Positions 53,363 through 61,305 of a stretch of 64,000 bases of DNA are shown in pieces. The notes under the pieces are model-generated. The model was not told the DNA's origin. It did not search any database and worked only from the letters and a program-made list of their open reading frames with translations. The position numbers and the translations under genes were made by a program. Origin of the DNA: Sulfurospirillum sp036802865 (GTDB taxonomy: Bacteria; Campylobacterota; Campylobacteria; Campylobacterales; Sulfurospirillaceae); contig NZ_DAIRVK010000001.1 in assembly GCF_036802865.1 (NCBI RefSeq), positions 1 to 64,000 on the forward strand. The letters run 5' to 3'. Position 1 is the stretch's first letter, and the number at the start of each line of letters is the position of its first letter.

Positions 53363-53922
53363 GAGTTTTCCTTTGAAAGTAATGGTATCCATTCATTAAG
53401 CGTTAAAACGCGACTAAATCCAAACGCTTGTGCGACTAAAAAAGCTCTATGTAACTCTTTCGCACTTACTTCTCCTGCTTCATTTTTAAATGCCAATGTT
53501 CCATTCGCGTCGCTCAAAAACTCGACGTTATAACCAAGCTGTGAAGCATCTCTCGCGGTAGCATCAGAGCAATTTTGAGTCATGTAGCCTATGATGGCAA
53601 CCGTATCGACACCAAGATTTCGTAGTCTGTAGTTCAAATCGGTTCCTACAAAAGAGCTTGCATGGTTTTTCTCGATATAAAGATCAGGGTTAATTGCTTT
53701 GATTTCATCGTGAAATTCCCATGATGCGCTTCCTTTTGCAAAGGACTTTGCATCTTCTTTCAGGGATGTGTGTTGTACGAAAACGATCATTACACCCTCT
53801 TTTTGCGCTTCAGCAATAGCAGTTTTGATATGCTCAAAACTGTTCGGCGGATACGTAATGGGTAGCGCACCACCTTCAAAGTATTCATTTTGGACATCGA
53901 TGACGATGAGAGCTCGTTTCAT
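53353..53922 (-). CDS. Isochorismatase-family cysteine hydrolase
   Basis: The 189-residue protein has the isochorismatase-like triad: Asp in ALIVIDVQNEYFEGG (residues about 4-18), a middle Lys in the KNHASSF segment, and Cys in GYMTQNCSDATARDA near residue 116. Such enzymes hydrolyse amides or vinyl ethers (nicotinamidase, N-carbamoyl amidase and relatives). The substrate is unknown. It is the first gene of a two-gene unit divergent from a TetR gene, with tandem operators in between. Confidence 0.85.
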   Translation of the reverse strand: MKRALIVIDVQNEYFEGGALPITYPPNSFEHIKTAIAEAQKEGVMIVFVQHTSLKEDAKSFAKGSASWEFHDEIKAINPDLYIEKNHASSFVGTDLNYRLRNLGVDTVAIIGYMTQNCSDATARDASQLGYNVEFLSDANGTLAFKNEAGEVSAKELHRAFLVAQAFGFSRVLTLNEWIPLLSKENSCH

Positions 53923-53936
53923 AAAACCTCCTTACA

Positions 53937-53990
53937 ACTTGACTGTTTAGTCAAGTGCCATTTTAACTAAAATTGACCGTTTAGTCAAGT
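53937..53990. promoter_or_regulatory. Tandem TetR-type operators
   Basis: The first site, ACTTGACT-GTTT-AGTCAAGT (53937-53956), has perfect 8-bp arms. The second, at 53973-53989 (TTGAC-CGTTTA-GTCAA), repeats the core with one change. Their centres are 34 bp apart, about three helical turns. They lie between the hydrolase gene and tetR, so both directions can be repressed. Confidence 0.82.
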
Positions 53991-54026
53991 GATACAAAAG
54001 TATGGTATAATCAGCTTAGATTACAC

Positions 54027-54118
54027 ATAAAAGCACCAAGGGTGCGCGGGCACTCTGCTAGAGAAAACCCAGTGTTAACGTAGTTTGAGAAGCTTTGCTT
54101 TGAAAACGTGTTATAAAG
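54027..54118 (+). repeat. Structured intergenic repeat, copy B (before tetR)
   Basis: Hairpin 1 is GCACC-AAG-GGTGC, hairpin 2 GGGCACTCT-GCT-AGAGAAAACCC, linker CAGTGTTAACGTAGTTT, hairpin 3 AGAAGC-TTT-GCTTTG with flanking pairs. It ends 23 nt before the tetR ATG. It is very close to copy A and clearly the same element as copy C. Confidence 0.72.
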
Positions 54119-54141
54119 TGTATAAAAGGAAAATAAACTAA

Positions 54142-54708
54142 ATGGAAACCACACGTGACAAGCTTATCCGTGCAACCTTTGACGAGGTCTTTTCACACGG
54201 CTACCAAGGTGCAGCACTCACAGACATCTTAGCCAAAGCGGGTGTGCATAAAGGCTCTATGTACCACTTCTTTGCCAATAAAAAAGAGATGGCACTTGCT
54301 GCCATACAAGAGACAATCATTCAAAAAAATATGGACAAATACAGTTATGTAAAGACCTATACCAGCGGTTTCCTTGAAGAGTTTTACACACGTTTGCGCG
54401 ACACATCGGTACGGGACTTCAAGCGAGGCTGTCCTATCGCCAACATTGTCCAAGAGATGTCCAACATCGATGAAGATTTCAATACCCTCATGAAGTCCAT
54501 TTATGGGGCTTTCCGTGCTAATATCAAATCCATTTTGGATAAAGCCATCGAAGTAAAAGAGATGAAACCCTGCGATACCCAAAAACTAGCTCTTTTTATT
54601 ACTTCAACCATAGAAGGTGCCATACTCGCAGCCAAAGCGAGTGGAAATGAACAAGATTATGTCGATGTGATCGAAGAGTTGATTGAGCATATTGAGGGGA
54701 AGCGGTAA
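54142..54708 (+). CDS. TetR-family transcriptional repressor
   Basis: The 188-residue regulator has the TetR helix-turn-helix (residues about 8-55, with GYQGAALTDILAKAGVHKGSMYHFF) and a C-terminal helical ligand domain. It diverges from the hydrolase/AhpD genes across two TetR-type operators, so it very likely represses them and itself in response to a reactive small molecule; the inducer is unknown. The ATG follows AAAAGGA. A structured repeat separates the operators from its start. Confidence 0.93.
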   Translation: METTRDKLIRATFDEVFSHGYQGAALTDILAKAGVHKGSMYHFFANKKEMALAAIQETIIQKNMDKYSYVKTYTSGFLEEFYTRLRDTSVRDFKRGCPIANIVQEMSNIDEDFNTLMKSIYGAFRANIKSILDKAIEVKEMKPCDTQKLALFITSTIEGAILAAKASGNEQDYVDVIEELIEHIEGKR

Positions 54709-54827
54709 GATTTAATAATATTATATATGTCAATCTGATTTTTTTTCAATATTTATGGTAATATTTTTTGAAGTTTTAAATGGTATCAGGTGTATTAAAA
54801 TTAATTTAGATTATCAGGAGAAGGAAT

Positions 54828-55685
54828 ATGTATAAAATTGAAATTGCACGTAGACTCAATAAATCTGATTATACAAGATTACCAAAATTACTCGGTATTA
54901 ATCTTGCATTTGAAAATGTAATATCGGAATCTGATTTTAAAAAAATATTGCGCATTGCTGATGTTAATGGTTCAAAATATATCGAATTATACAAAGTAAA
55001 AGATAATATTGATATTTCATCTCTAATATCTAACCTCAAGAATAAATCTTATGCACCTAATATCCCTTCTAAACTTGGACAGAATAGTCTTGAAATTGCA
55101 GAAATTTCAATTACTACTTCAGGCTTTGATATTCTGTCAAATTTTTATGTTGCAGAAGAAGTGTGGGAATTAAGTAGTGATGGAAAAACAAAAACATTAA
55201 ACACAGCTTTATTTAGAAAAGTTTTGCATCTTAAATTTTTAATAGATAAAAATCTTCTTATTTTAACAATTGATCCTATAGGTGATGGTGCAAAAATAGC
55301 TGAGGATATAAAAATATATTTGAGAACAGTTTTTTCAAATATAGGTATAAATTTTAATGATTATTTTATAATTTTAGATATAGATAATGCTATATATTCG
55401 ATGGTTGAGAAAGGAATAATTAGACCAACACGAACAAAAGCAATTGATCAAATTTCAAAGAGAACTTATGATACAATTGCTCAAAATCCAAAAGATAGCC
55501 TTGCAGATGAAGATCTATATACTCAAGTTAAAGAGAAGAAAATCAATCTTGAGAGAATGCGATTAGATCATGATAAATCAAAAATTAGATTAGAGTTGTT
55601 TTCTACAGATTTGATTAAAATATGGAATAAAGCAAATTGGGAACAAACAGATGAGTTTAAAGCAGATATTATCCGATTTTTGTAA
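54828..55685 (+). CDS. Unknown protein, first gene of an AT-rich two-gene cassette
   Basis: I do not recognise this 285-residue protein. It is soluble, with a mixed alpha/beta N-terminal ~220 residues and a charged coiled-coil segment (about 225-270, KEKKINLERMRLDHDKSK). Base composition is visibly more AT-rich than its neighbours, with many ATA and AGA codons, suggesting transfer. It overlaps the second gene by 35 bases, so the two are coupled. Its start has an AGGAGAAGG site. No paralogue is visible in the window. Confidence 0.7.
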   Translation: MYKIEIARRLNKSDYTRLPKLLGINLAFENVISESDFKKILRIADVNGSKYIELYKVKDNIDISSLISNLKNKSYAPNIPSKLGQNSLEIAEISITTSGFDILSNFYVAEEVWELSSDGKTKTLNTALFRKVLHLKFLIDKNLLILTIDPIGDGAKIAEDIKIYLRTVFSNIGINFNDYFIILDIDNAIYSMVEKGIIRPTRTKAIDQISKRTYDTIAQNPKDSLADEDLYTQVKEKKINLERMRLDHDKSKIRLELFSTDLIKIWNKANWEQTDEFKADIIRFL

Positions 55686-56364
55686 AGAAAATGGATTAGA
55701 AGATTTACAATGTATTTTACATCTTGCATTGCTTAATTATGTCGCTAACCTTTCTAAAAAACAAAAAAATATTGCACTATCTGCAAAAGCAATTGATATC
55801 TTTTCTGGAATAGGCGAAGATAAAGCTATTCAATTATTAACGGCTTTTTCAGAGCAAAGTGAATTTGTAAATAAATATTATGTTTTTAAATGTCAGCATA
55901 GTTTGCTAGAAGATGCAGGTTCTGTTGATGAAAGTGAAATAGAAGACAATATCGCTACTTGTTATGGATGTTATCATTGTCATGAAACACATAGCTATAA
56001 TTTAAATGATTGTGAAAAAGATATTTATGAAATTGGTTTTAATGCAGATCGAGAAGAAATCATTAATGAATTAAAAATTAATGGACAAGAATGGATGAGT
56101 AGTTTTTTTGTATTAAATTTAAATGAAAATAATATAGATAAACTTGCGAATATTTTAGTTTCAAAATTACAAATACACCCAGAAAAAAAAGATAGTGCAA
56201 AAAATGGAATTATGAAATACCTTCATTCTGTCAAAAGTTTTACAGGTATTGTTGCTGATATAACTGGTGATGGAGCAACGATTACAAAAAATATAAAAAA
56301 TATGGCAGAAGATCTTAGTGGTTTTTCTTCTATAAGAGATTCTATATTGGAAATAGTAAAATAA
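55651..56364 (+). CDS. Unknown cysteine-cluster protein, second gene of the AT-rich cassette
   Basis: The 237-residue product is not recognised. It has a helical N-terminal ~70 residues, then a Cys/His cluster (Cys81, Cys104, Cys107, Cys110, His111, His114, Cys121; CYGCYHCHETH) that could bind zinc. A C-terminal half contains GIVADITGDGATITKN. Its start lies inside the end of the upstream gene. Same AT-rich, atypical composition as its partner. The pair looks like a mobile accessory or defence-type cassette, but nothing in either sequence proves that. Confidence 0.65.
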   Translation: MSLKQILSDFCKENGLEDLQCILHLALLNYVANLSKKQKNIALSAKAIDIFSGIGEDKAIQLLTAFSEQSEFVNKYYVFKCQHSLLEDAGSVDESEIEDNIATCYGCYHCHETHSYNLNDCEKDIYEIGFNADREEIINELKINGQEWMSSFFVLNLNENNIDKLANILVSKLQIHPEKKDSAKNGIMKYLHSVKSFTGIVADITGDGATITKNIKNMAEDLSGFSSIRDSILEIVK

Positions 56365-56444
56365 TAAAATTTATTAATTCTTTGTAATCTTAATTTTGTA
56401 TTGCATTCCAGAAAGTTAGCAATTATAGAGTATTTTGATTTCTC

Positions 56445-56468
56445 TATTAATCTCTTATCAGATTAATA
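56445..56468. terminator. Terminator-like hairpin between cassette and methyltransferase
   Basis: TATTAATCT pairs with AGATTAATA around a six-base loop and overlaps the methyltransferase stop codon, so it may end both convergent transcripts. It lacks a strong GC stem. Confidence 0.55.
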
Positions 56469-57077
56469 TTTACGCGCTGTTAGCAAGAAAATAGGATACT
56501 CCCCATAAGGCTTTTTTGCCACACTAACGATTTCAATGTTCACATCCTCAAAGCCTGCTTTTTGAGCGAGTGCGGCAAATGCTTCTTGGTCAAAACCAAA
56601 GTGAAAAACGCCCATATCTTCGGTGTGGAATGTGCCATCTTCTTTATCTAAATCTGCCAAAGCGATAGTGCCACCGTTGTTGAGCATACGGTGAAATTTT
56701 TTAAAAAGTGCGAGTGTGTCTTCGACGTGATGAATGGTCATCGAGGAGATGATGCTATCAAATGTCTCATCGAGTTCTGTTGTTGAAAGGTCAAGTTCTA
56801 ACATAGCAAGTTCACACGGAAATGTATCTTGTTTAGCGCGGAGTTGGTCATTCATGGAGGGTGAAACATCGACGGTGGTAACTTTTTTCACATGGGGTGC
56901 AATCTTTGCGGTCAAAAGCCCTGTACCTGAGCCAAAATCCATAATATGTGTGTTTGTTTTATCGTATGTAAGTTTGTCCAAAATAGCATCGGCGATGTTC
57001 GTGACATTGTCAACCCGTGCAGGTTCTGTTTCATAGATTTTTGATTTTTCGTGAAAATAGTCTTTGGGTGGTTGCAT
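56463..57077 (-). CDS. Class I SAM-dependent methyltransferase
   Basis: The 204-residue protein shows motif I (MDFGSGTGLLTAKIA near residue 45), the acidic end of strand two (TTVDVSPSM), and a SMTIHHVED segment like ubiquinone/menaquinone-type and small-molecule methyltransferases. The substrate is unknown. A longer frame runs to 57119, but the internal ATG (MQPPKDYFHEKS) has an AAGG site six bases ahead and fits the family N-terminus. Confidence 0.8.
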   Translation of the reverse strand: MQPPKDYFHEKSKIYETEPARVDNVTNIADAILDKLTYDKTNTHIMDFGSGTGLLTAKIAPHVKKVTTVDVSPSMNDQLRAKQDTFPCELAMLELDLSTTELDETFDSIISSMTIHHVEDTLALFKKFHRMLNNGGTIALADLDKEDGTFHTEDMGVFHFGFDQEAFAALAQKAGFEDVNIEIVSVAKKPYGEYPIFLLTARKY

Positions 57078-57170
57078 GAATGACCTTTTTGAGTGGATGA
57101 GAGAGTATAACACAGCCATTTAAGCAAAAAAATTAACCCCAAAAACTAAATACAATCTTTTTGCTCGTGT

Positions 57171-57965
57171 TTAACCTACTACAAATGAGGCATATCCCAC
57201 AACGCGACTGGCATCTTTGGTACGTGCAAAACTGGTGCGGTAGTCTAAAAAATACGCTTTGAAATTGTGTGAAAGGGCACTGTGTACCATGGCTTTAACT
57301 CCCGTAAGTCCACAAGCTTCACAGCCATGAGAGAGCGCATGAAGGTCTAAGTTTTTGATAGCTTCGATGCAGAGATTGTCCAGTCTGTTGGCTTCTTCTT
57401 CGGTGTAAAAATGGCTGAGATCGGTACTAATAACCACCAGCGTTTTTTCATCGTGAAGCACTTCGTCGATAAGTAAAGAGAGTTCGCTGTGTGAAATGTC
57501 ACCATAGACGATCTCAACGACTTTTGCCTGTTTAAAATACTGACGAATAAAAGGCATCTGTACTTCTGTGGAGTGTTCTTCATGGGCTAAGGGTTGAAAG
57601 TCTAAAAAGGCAAACTTCTTTTGAAGTACATGGCTATAGTTTAGGTCTATCTCTATCTCACCGCATGGCGTATGATAGGCTTCAAAAAGGGCTACTGAAG
57701 CACCTGAAACATAGATACGATGGCTAGGACCCATGACGACCACACGTTCGATGTCAGAGCGCATTGATGCGGTGAAGTGGTAAGCAAGATTGGCGGTATA
57801 GCCACTGTAAACGTAGCCCGCATGAGGTACGATGAGCGCACGGGGTAAAACATCCAGTTTCACTTCGGGCATTGCTTTATCAAAATGAGCAATGTAATGT
57901 TTAATCTCACTGCACATATCGGGGTAAAACATACCTGCAACGGCACTTTTTCGGTATTTATTCAT
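57171..57965 (-). CDS. amrB: MEMO1-family protein, AmmeMemoRadiSam system protein B
   Basis: The product (264 residues) shows the MEMO1 fold signature: PHAGYVYSGYTA, GPSHRIYVSG, EHSTEVQMPFI, STDLSHFYTEEEA and a C-terminal CGLTGVKAMVHSA, carrying the His and Cys residues of the dioxygenase-like metal site. Residues 1-15 of the longest frame are dropped because AGGAG precedes the internal ATG (MNKYRKSAV). It overlaps the radical SAM gene by eight bases. Function of the triad in bacteria is not settled. Confidence 0.9.
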   Translation of the reverse strand: MNKYRKSAVAGMFYPDMCSEIKHYIAHFDKAMPEVKLDVLPRALIVPHAGYVYSGYTANLAYHFTASMRSDIERVVVMGPSHRIYVSGASVALFEAYHTPCGEIEIDLNYSHVLQKKFAFLDFQPLAHEEHSTEVQMPFIRQYFKQAKVVEIVYGDISHSELSLLIDEVLHDEKTLVVISTDLSHFYTEEEANRLDNLCIEAIKNLDLHALSHGCEACGLTGVKAMVHSALSHNFKAYFLDYRTSFARTKDASRVVGYASFVVG

Positions 57966-58947
57966 CAAAAACTCCTGCGAGTTTGGTTTTGCAGTGTGGA
58001 CAGCATCCATCTTCCAGATAGTTTTCCATCACTTCAAATCGTTTGCGTTCTATTAAAACAGCGTTACAGGTAACGCACTTCGTTGGATTTTCAAGCCCGA
58101 CATTGCCAATATATATGTGTTTCAGCCCTGCTCTTTGACCAATGGCTTCGGCACGTTTGAGTGTTTCCACAGAGGTTGCTGGAAGCCCTTGCTCATGATA
58201 ATCAGGATGAAACGCGCTGATATGCCATGGCGTCTCTTTGCCCAGTTCTTTGGCGATAAACGAAGCAATGGCGTTTAGCTCCGTGTCTGAGTCATTTTTT
58301 GTAGGTACGATGAGCGTGGTTACTTCCACCCAAATGCCGTTTCGTTTAAAATGTTTAAGGTTCTCCAAGATGACTTCTAGTCCACCACCTAGTTCTTTTT
58401 TGTAGTAGTCGTGGTTGAACGATTTGAGATCAATATTTGCCGCATCGATGATACCCACCATATCATCTATCACTTCACTGGATTCAAAACCATTGGTGAC
58501 GAAGATATTTTTGATGCCCTTTTCATGGGCTAAAAGGGCTATGTCTTTGGCATAGGGGTAAAAGATGGTCGGTTCATTGTAGGTGTAAGCGATGGAGGCA
58601 CATTCGTATTTGAGTGCCATCTCCACAATGTTACAAGGCTCAAAATACTCTTTAGAATGTACGGTTTTTTCTTGCGAAATACTCCAGTTTTGACAGAAAG
58701 GACACTTGAAATTGCAGCCAATCGTACCGAGTGAAAAAGCTCTGGTATCTGGCAAAAAGTGGTAGAGTGGTTTTTTTTCCACGGGGTCAACGTGCATTGC
58801 GACAGGATAGCCATAGACAAGATTTTTGATGGCGCCATCAACACTTTGGTTTACACCGCAAATGCCTTTTTGCCCCTCTTTGAGATGACAATAATGCGCA
58901 CAGAGTAAACACACCAGACGCGCACCTTCGGGCTTAAAATAGACCAT
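57958..58947 (-). CDS. amrS: AmmeMemoRadiSam system radical SAM enzyme
   Basis: The 329-residue enzyme has the radical SAM motif CNFKCPFCQNWS (CxxxCxxC near residue 78), an N-terminal cysteine group (CLLCAHYC, with GICGV after it) and a C-terminal zinc-ribbon-like pair (CVTCNAVL and CCPHCKTKL). This layout is that of the AmrS family found next to AMMECR1 and MEMO1 genes. It is coupled by overlaps on both sides. Substrate and product are not established for the family. Confidence 0.92.
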   Translation of the reverse strand: MVYFKPEGARLVCLLCAHYCHLKEGQKGICGVNQSVDGAIKNLVYGYPVAMHVDPVEKKPLYHFLPDTRAFSLGTIGCNFKCPFCQNWSISQEKTVHSKEYFEPCNIVEMALKYECASIAYTYNEPTIFYPYAKDIALLAHEKGIKNIFVTNGFESSEVIDDMVGIIDAANIDLKSFNHDYYKKELGGGLEVILENLKHFKRNGIWVEVTTLIVPTKNDSDTELNAIASFIAKELGKETPWHISAFHPDYHEQGLPATSVETLKRAEAIGQRAGLKHIYIGNVGLENPTKCVTCNAVLIERKRFEVMENYLEDGCCPHCKTKLAGVFDE

Positions 58948-59489
58948 TATTTCACCTTTTCAACTTTATAATGCCATATGTCAGGATGACTCTCTAAGCA
59001 ATCAGGCTCCAACCCTGCTTTTTGACACAGGTGCGAAAAGAAAAGCTCAAAGGTAGGCAGTTGTTCCCACACTTGGGGTAAAAAAGTCGCCTTTTTACTT
59101 CCTTTTTGAAGGATGATGCCATCTGTTCCCACGGTGACTTTAGTTTTGAGATCGTCGCTATTTTCATACGTGATAAGTTCAGGTTCACTTAGCAGGGAGA
59201 CTTCGATGATTATGCGCGAAAACTCTTCGGGATTGAGCGGATAAAATCTGGGGTCTTCAAATGCCGCAGATTGGGCATTATGAATGAGATCATCTAAAAG
59301 TGTGCGATGTGCGATGAGTGAACCGATGCATCCGCGAAGCTGTCGGTCTAGTGTGAGGGTCACAAAGGTTGCTTTGAGTTTAGAGAGTTCGGGATAGAGC
59401 TCCAATAAAGCTTTTTTATCAATCGTGGAAGTGTGACTAAAACCATCTTTGATGGCATTTTTAGCAATATCTAGGATCACGTTTAGCAT
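58947..59489 (-). CDS. amrA: AMMECR1-domain protein, AmmeMemoRadiSam system protein A
   Basis: The 180-residue protein has the AMMECR1 core: ATFVTLTLDRQLRGCIGSLIAHRTLLDDLIHNA with the LRGCIG motif near residue 52, and later VGTDGIILQKGSKKATFLPQVW. The RGCIG region is the family signature. It is the first gene of the triad and starts after AAGGAGG. The gene is divergent from the membrane-protein gene at 59557. Confidence 0.94.
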   Translation of the reverse strand: MLNVILDIAKNAIKDGFSHTSTIDKKALLELYPELSKLKATFVTLTLDRQLRGCIGSLIAHRTLLDDLIHNAQSAAFEDPRFYPLNPEEFSRIIIEVSLLSEPELITYENSDDLKTKVTVGTDGIILQKGSKKATFLPQVWEQLPTFELFFSHLCQKAGLEPDCLESHPDIWHYKVEKVK

Positions 59490-59556
59490 AGCGCCTCCTT
59501 TGGAGAGCTTTATTATATGATAAAATGGCTAATAGGTTATAGGAAAAGGAGTTTTC

Positions 59557-60054
59557 ATGTTCATGGCAATTTTACAGCACACACCTTTGTGGGTTTATGT
59601 ACTTTTTTTTGTATTATTAATTTTAGGATGGATGCAGAGCCGTGATCGTCTTGTGCCCTATTTTAGGGCATTTATACTGCCATGTATTATGATGCTTTTT
59701 TCGATTTATGGGGTGGTTTCTGCCTTTGGTATGAGCATCGGCATTGTTGCATGGAGTATAGGCATGATGATAGTGCTGGCACTGGGCATTCGTATAAGAG
59801 TTTTTTACAATGCTGTTTTTATGGAAGAACATAAAGCTTTCGCCATCAAAGGGAGTTGGCTTTGGTTAGCGCTTATGATGATTATCTTTTGGCTAAAATT
59901 TGCTGTAGGTGTGGCACTTGCCCGTCAATTAGACATCGTTTATGAGCCTTGGTTTATTTTGAGTATAAGTCTTTGCTATGGGTTACTGAGTGGTGTTTTT
60001 TTGGTGCGAATGGTCATTTTATGGAAGATCAAGAGCATACAGGTCAAACATTAA
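59557..60054 (+). CDS. Small integral membrane protein of unknown function
   Basis: The 165-residue protein is very hydrophobic with about five membrane helices and little charge. I do not recognise a family with confidence; a DUF6622-like assignment is possible. It starts after AAAAGGAG. It precedes three small lipoprotein genes but is separated from them by a 43-bp gap. Confidence 0.65.
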   Translation: MFMAILQHTPLWVYVLFFVLLILGWMQSRDRLVPYFRAFILPCIMMLFSIYGVVSAFGMSIGIVAWSIGMMIVLALGIRIRVFYNAVFMEEHKAFAIKGSWLWLALMMIIFWLKFAVGVALARQLDIVYEPWFILSISLCYGLLSGVFLVRMVILWKIKSIQVKH

Positions 60055-60097
60055 TACAGTTTTGCTAGACTATCGTATGATTTTTAAGGAGTGATGG

Positions 60098-60496
60098 ATG
60101 AAACAGTGGATGACAATAGCGATGTGTATCGGTCTTTTCTCAGGATGTAGCATGAGTTTTAACTATAACTTTTGGAGCCAAAAAGCACCTGAAGCGCCAG
60201 CCCCTACTGTTAAAGAAGTCAAAATTGCTCTGCCTAGTACTGTTTTGATGTATGATTTAGACATTACCGATCGCCCTTATACCAGTCTTGGTGAAGTAAG
60301 TGTCAGTGTCACAAAACTTAACCCATGGGGTGAAGATCCAAAACAATCGGATGCTGAAGCTAAACTCAAAGAAGAAGCTTTGAAAAAAGGTGCAGACGCA
60401 CTTATTTATGTTCGCTACACCAAAGTTGGCGTTTCGTACAATCGCTGGAGTGGCATCGAAGGCAAAGCTCAAGCGGTTAAGTTTACACGCTATTAA
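60098..60496 (+). CDS. YbjQ-like small lipoprotein 1
   Basis: The 132-residue product has a lipoprotein signal (GLFSGC, Cys about 17), a short Pro-rich linker, and a ~90-residue domain. That domain shares DITDRPYTSLGEVSVSV and KKGADALIYVRYTKVG with the next gene's product and with the YbjQ/heavy-metal-binding-like family. That family forms pentameric rings; function is unknown. The RBS is AAGGAG. Confidence 0.75.
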   Translation: MKQWMTIAMCIGLFSGCSMSFNYNFWSQKAPEAPAPTVKEVKIALPSTVLMYDLDITDRPYTSLGEVSVSVTKLNPWGEDPKQSDAEAKLKEEALKKGADALIYVRYTKVGVSYNRWSGIEGKAQAVKFTRY

Positions 60497-60531
60497 TTCT
60501 AGAGTATTAAAACTTTTAATAAGGAGTAGAG

Positions 60532-60918
60532 ATGTCTTTCAAGTTTTTAATGGGGAGTCTTGCAGTTAGCCTTTTATTATCAGGGTGTGCTACATGGTCT
60601 CAAAGTGAAGTTTTAAACCCCAATACGGCAGTACGAGAAATAAAGCAGGTTACTCCTGAGCAGGTTAAGCTAACAGAAGGTGATATTACAAATCGTCCGT
60701 ATATTTCACTTGGAGATCTCTCTGTGACGGTCAATAAAACCACTATTTTTCATCCAGAACCGACTAGAGAAATGGTGGATAGTAAGCTAAAAGAAGAAGC
60801 AGCAAAACTCGGAGCAGACGCTGTTATTTATGTGCGTTATGGAACAGTGGGTATTTCAGCACTTAGTTGGGGGAGTTTGGATGGTAAGGGTCGAGCAATT
60901 CAATTTACAGATAATTAG
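60532..60918 (+). CDS. YbjQ-like small lipoprotein 2 (tandem paralogue)
   Basis: The 128-residue product has a lipobox (LLLSGC, Cys about 19) and the same domain as the upstream protein, with DITNRPYISLGDLSVTV, LKEEAAKLGADAVIYVRY and a GKGRAIQFT end. The pair is a local duplication, diverged at most positions. It starts after an AAGGAG site 35 bases beyond its neighbour. Role unknown. Confidence 0.75.
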   Translation: MSFKFLMGSLAVSLLLSGCATWSQSEVLNPNTAVREIKQVTPEQVKLTEGDITNRPYISLGDLSVTVNKTTIFHPEPTREMVDSKLKEEAAKLGADAVIYVRYGTVGISALSWGSLDGKGRAIQFTDN

Positions 60919-61294
60919 TTTAGTATGTATTGGTTTATTGTGTAGTGGTTGTGCTCATTCTGCAAGAGATTTACCGCCTGATATGAGTCATTTGCCACCA
61001 TCCATGAGATTGTTACCAGGAGATATGGAATCTTCTGAGTATAAGCTTGATTGTAAAGAGCTAACGCTTGTTTTAGCTAATACGAGGGAGCATCTTAAGC
61101 AGCTTGAAAAAGATGTATTAAGTATGCAATCGGATAATCAATCAAAGGCATTTACAGGCATTACTGTTTTTTCACCAGCCATGCTTCTTATTAGCGATAA
61201 TCCAGCTTTAAGTAAAGACTACCAAGAAAGTGACCAGATGCGAGAGCCTTTATTGCGTATAGCGCAAGCTCGCCAGTGTGAAATACAGCAATAA
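60881..61294 (+). CDS. Small predicted lipoprotein overlapping lipoprotein 2
   Basis: The 137-residue product starts within the upstream gene (38-base overlap), because GGGGGAG lies five bases ahead of this ATG. It has a lipoprotein signal ending LLCSGC, a region PPDMSHLPPSMRLLP and a helical C-terminus. A longer frame to 60830 is open but lacks a ribosome-binding site and would remove the signal peptide from the N-terminus. No family recognised. Confidence 0.65.
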   Translation: MVRVEQFNLQIISLVCIGLLCSGCAHSARDLPPDMSHLPPSMRLLPGDMESSEYKLDCKELTLVLANTREHLKQLEKDVLSMQSDNQSKAFTGITVFSPAMLLISDNPALSKDYQESDQMREPLLRIAQARQCEIQQ

Positions 61295-61305
61295 CTAAAA
61301 CTATA

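Noticed and set aside
53363..53392. Longer start for the AhpD-like gene.
   Set aside because: The internal ATG at 53362 has AAAGGA at ideal spacing, and the longer frame would overlap the hydrolase gene by 40 bases.
54001..56400. Integrase, transposase or tRNA attachment site explaining the AT-rich cassette.
   Set aside because: None is visible; there are no direct flanking repeats that I could find, so a mobile-element call is not supported.
60830..60880. Longer start for the third small lipoprotein.
   Set aside because: It lacks a ribosome-binding site and would bury the lipoprotein signal; the internal ATG has GGGGGAG at good spacing.
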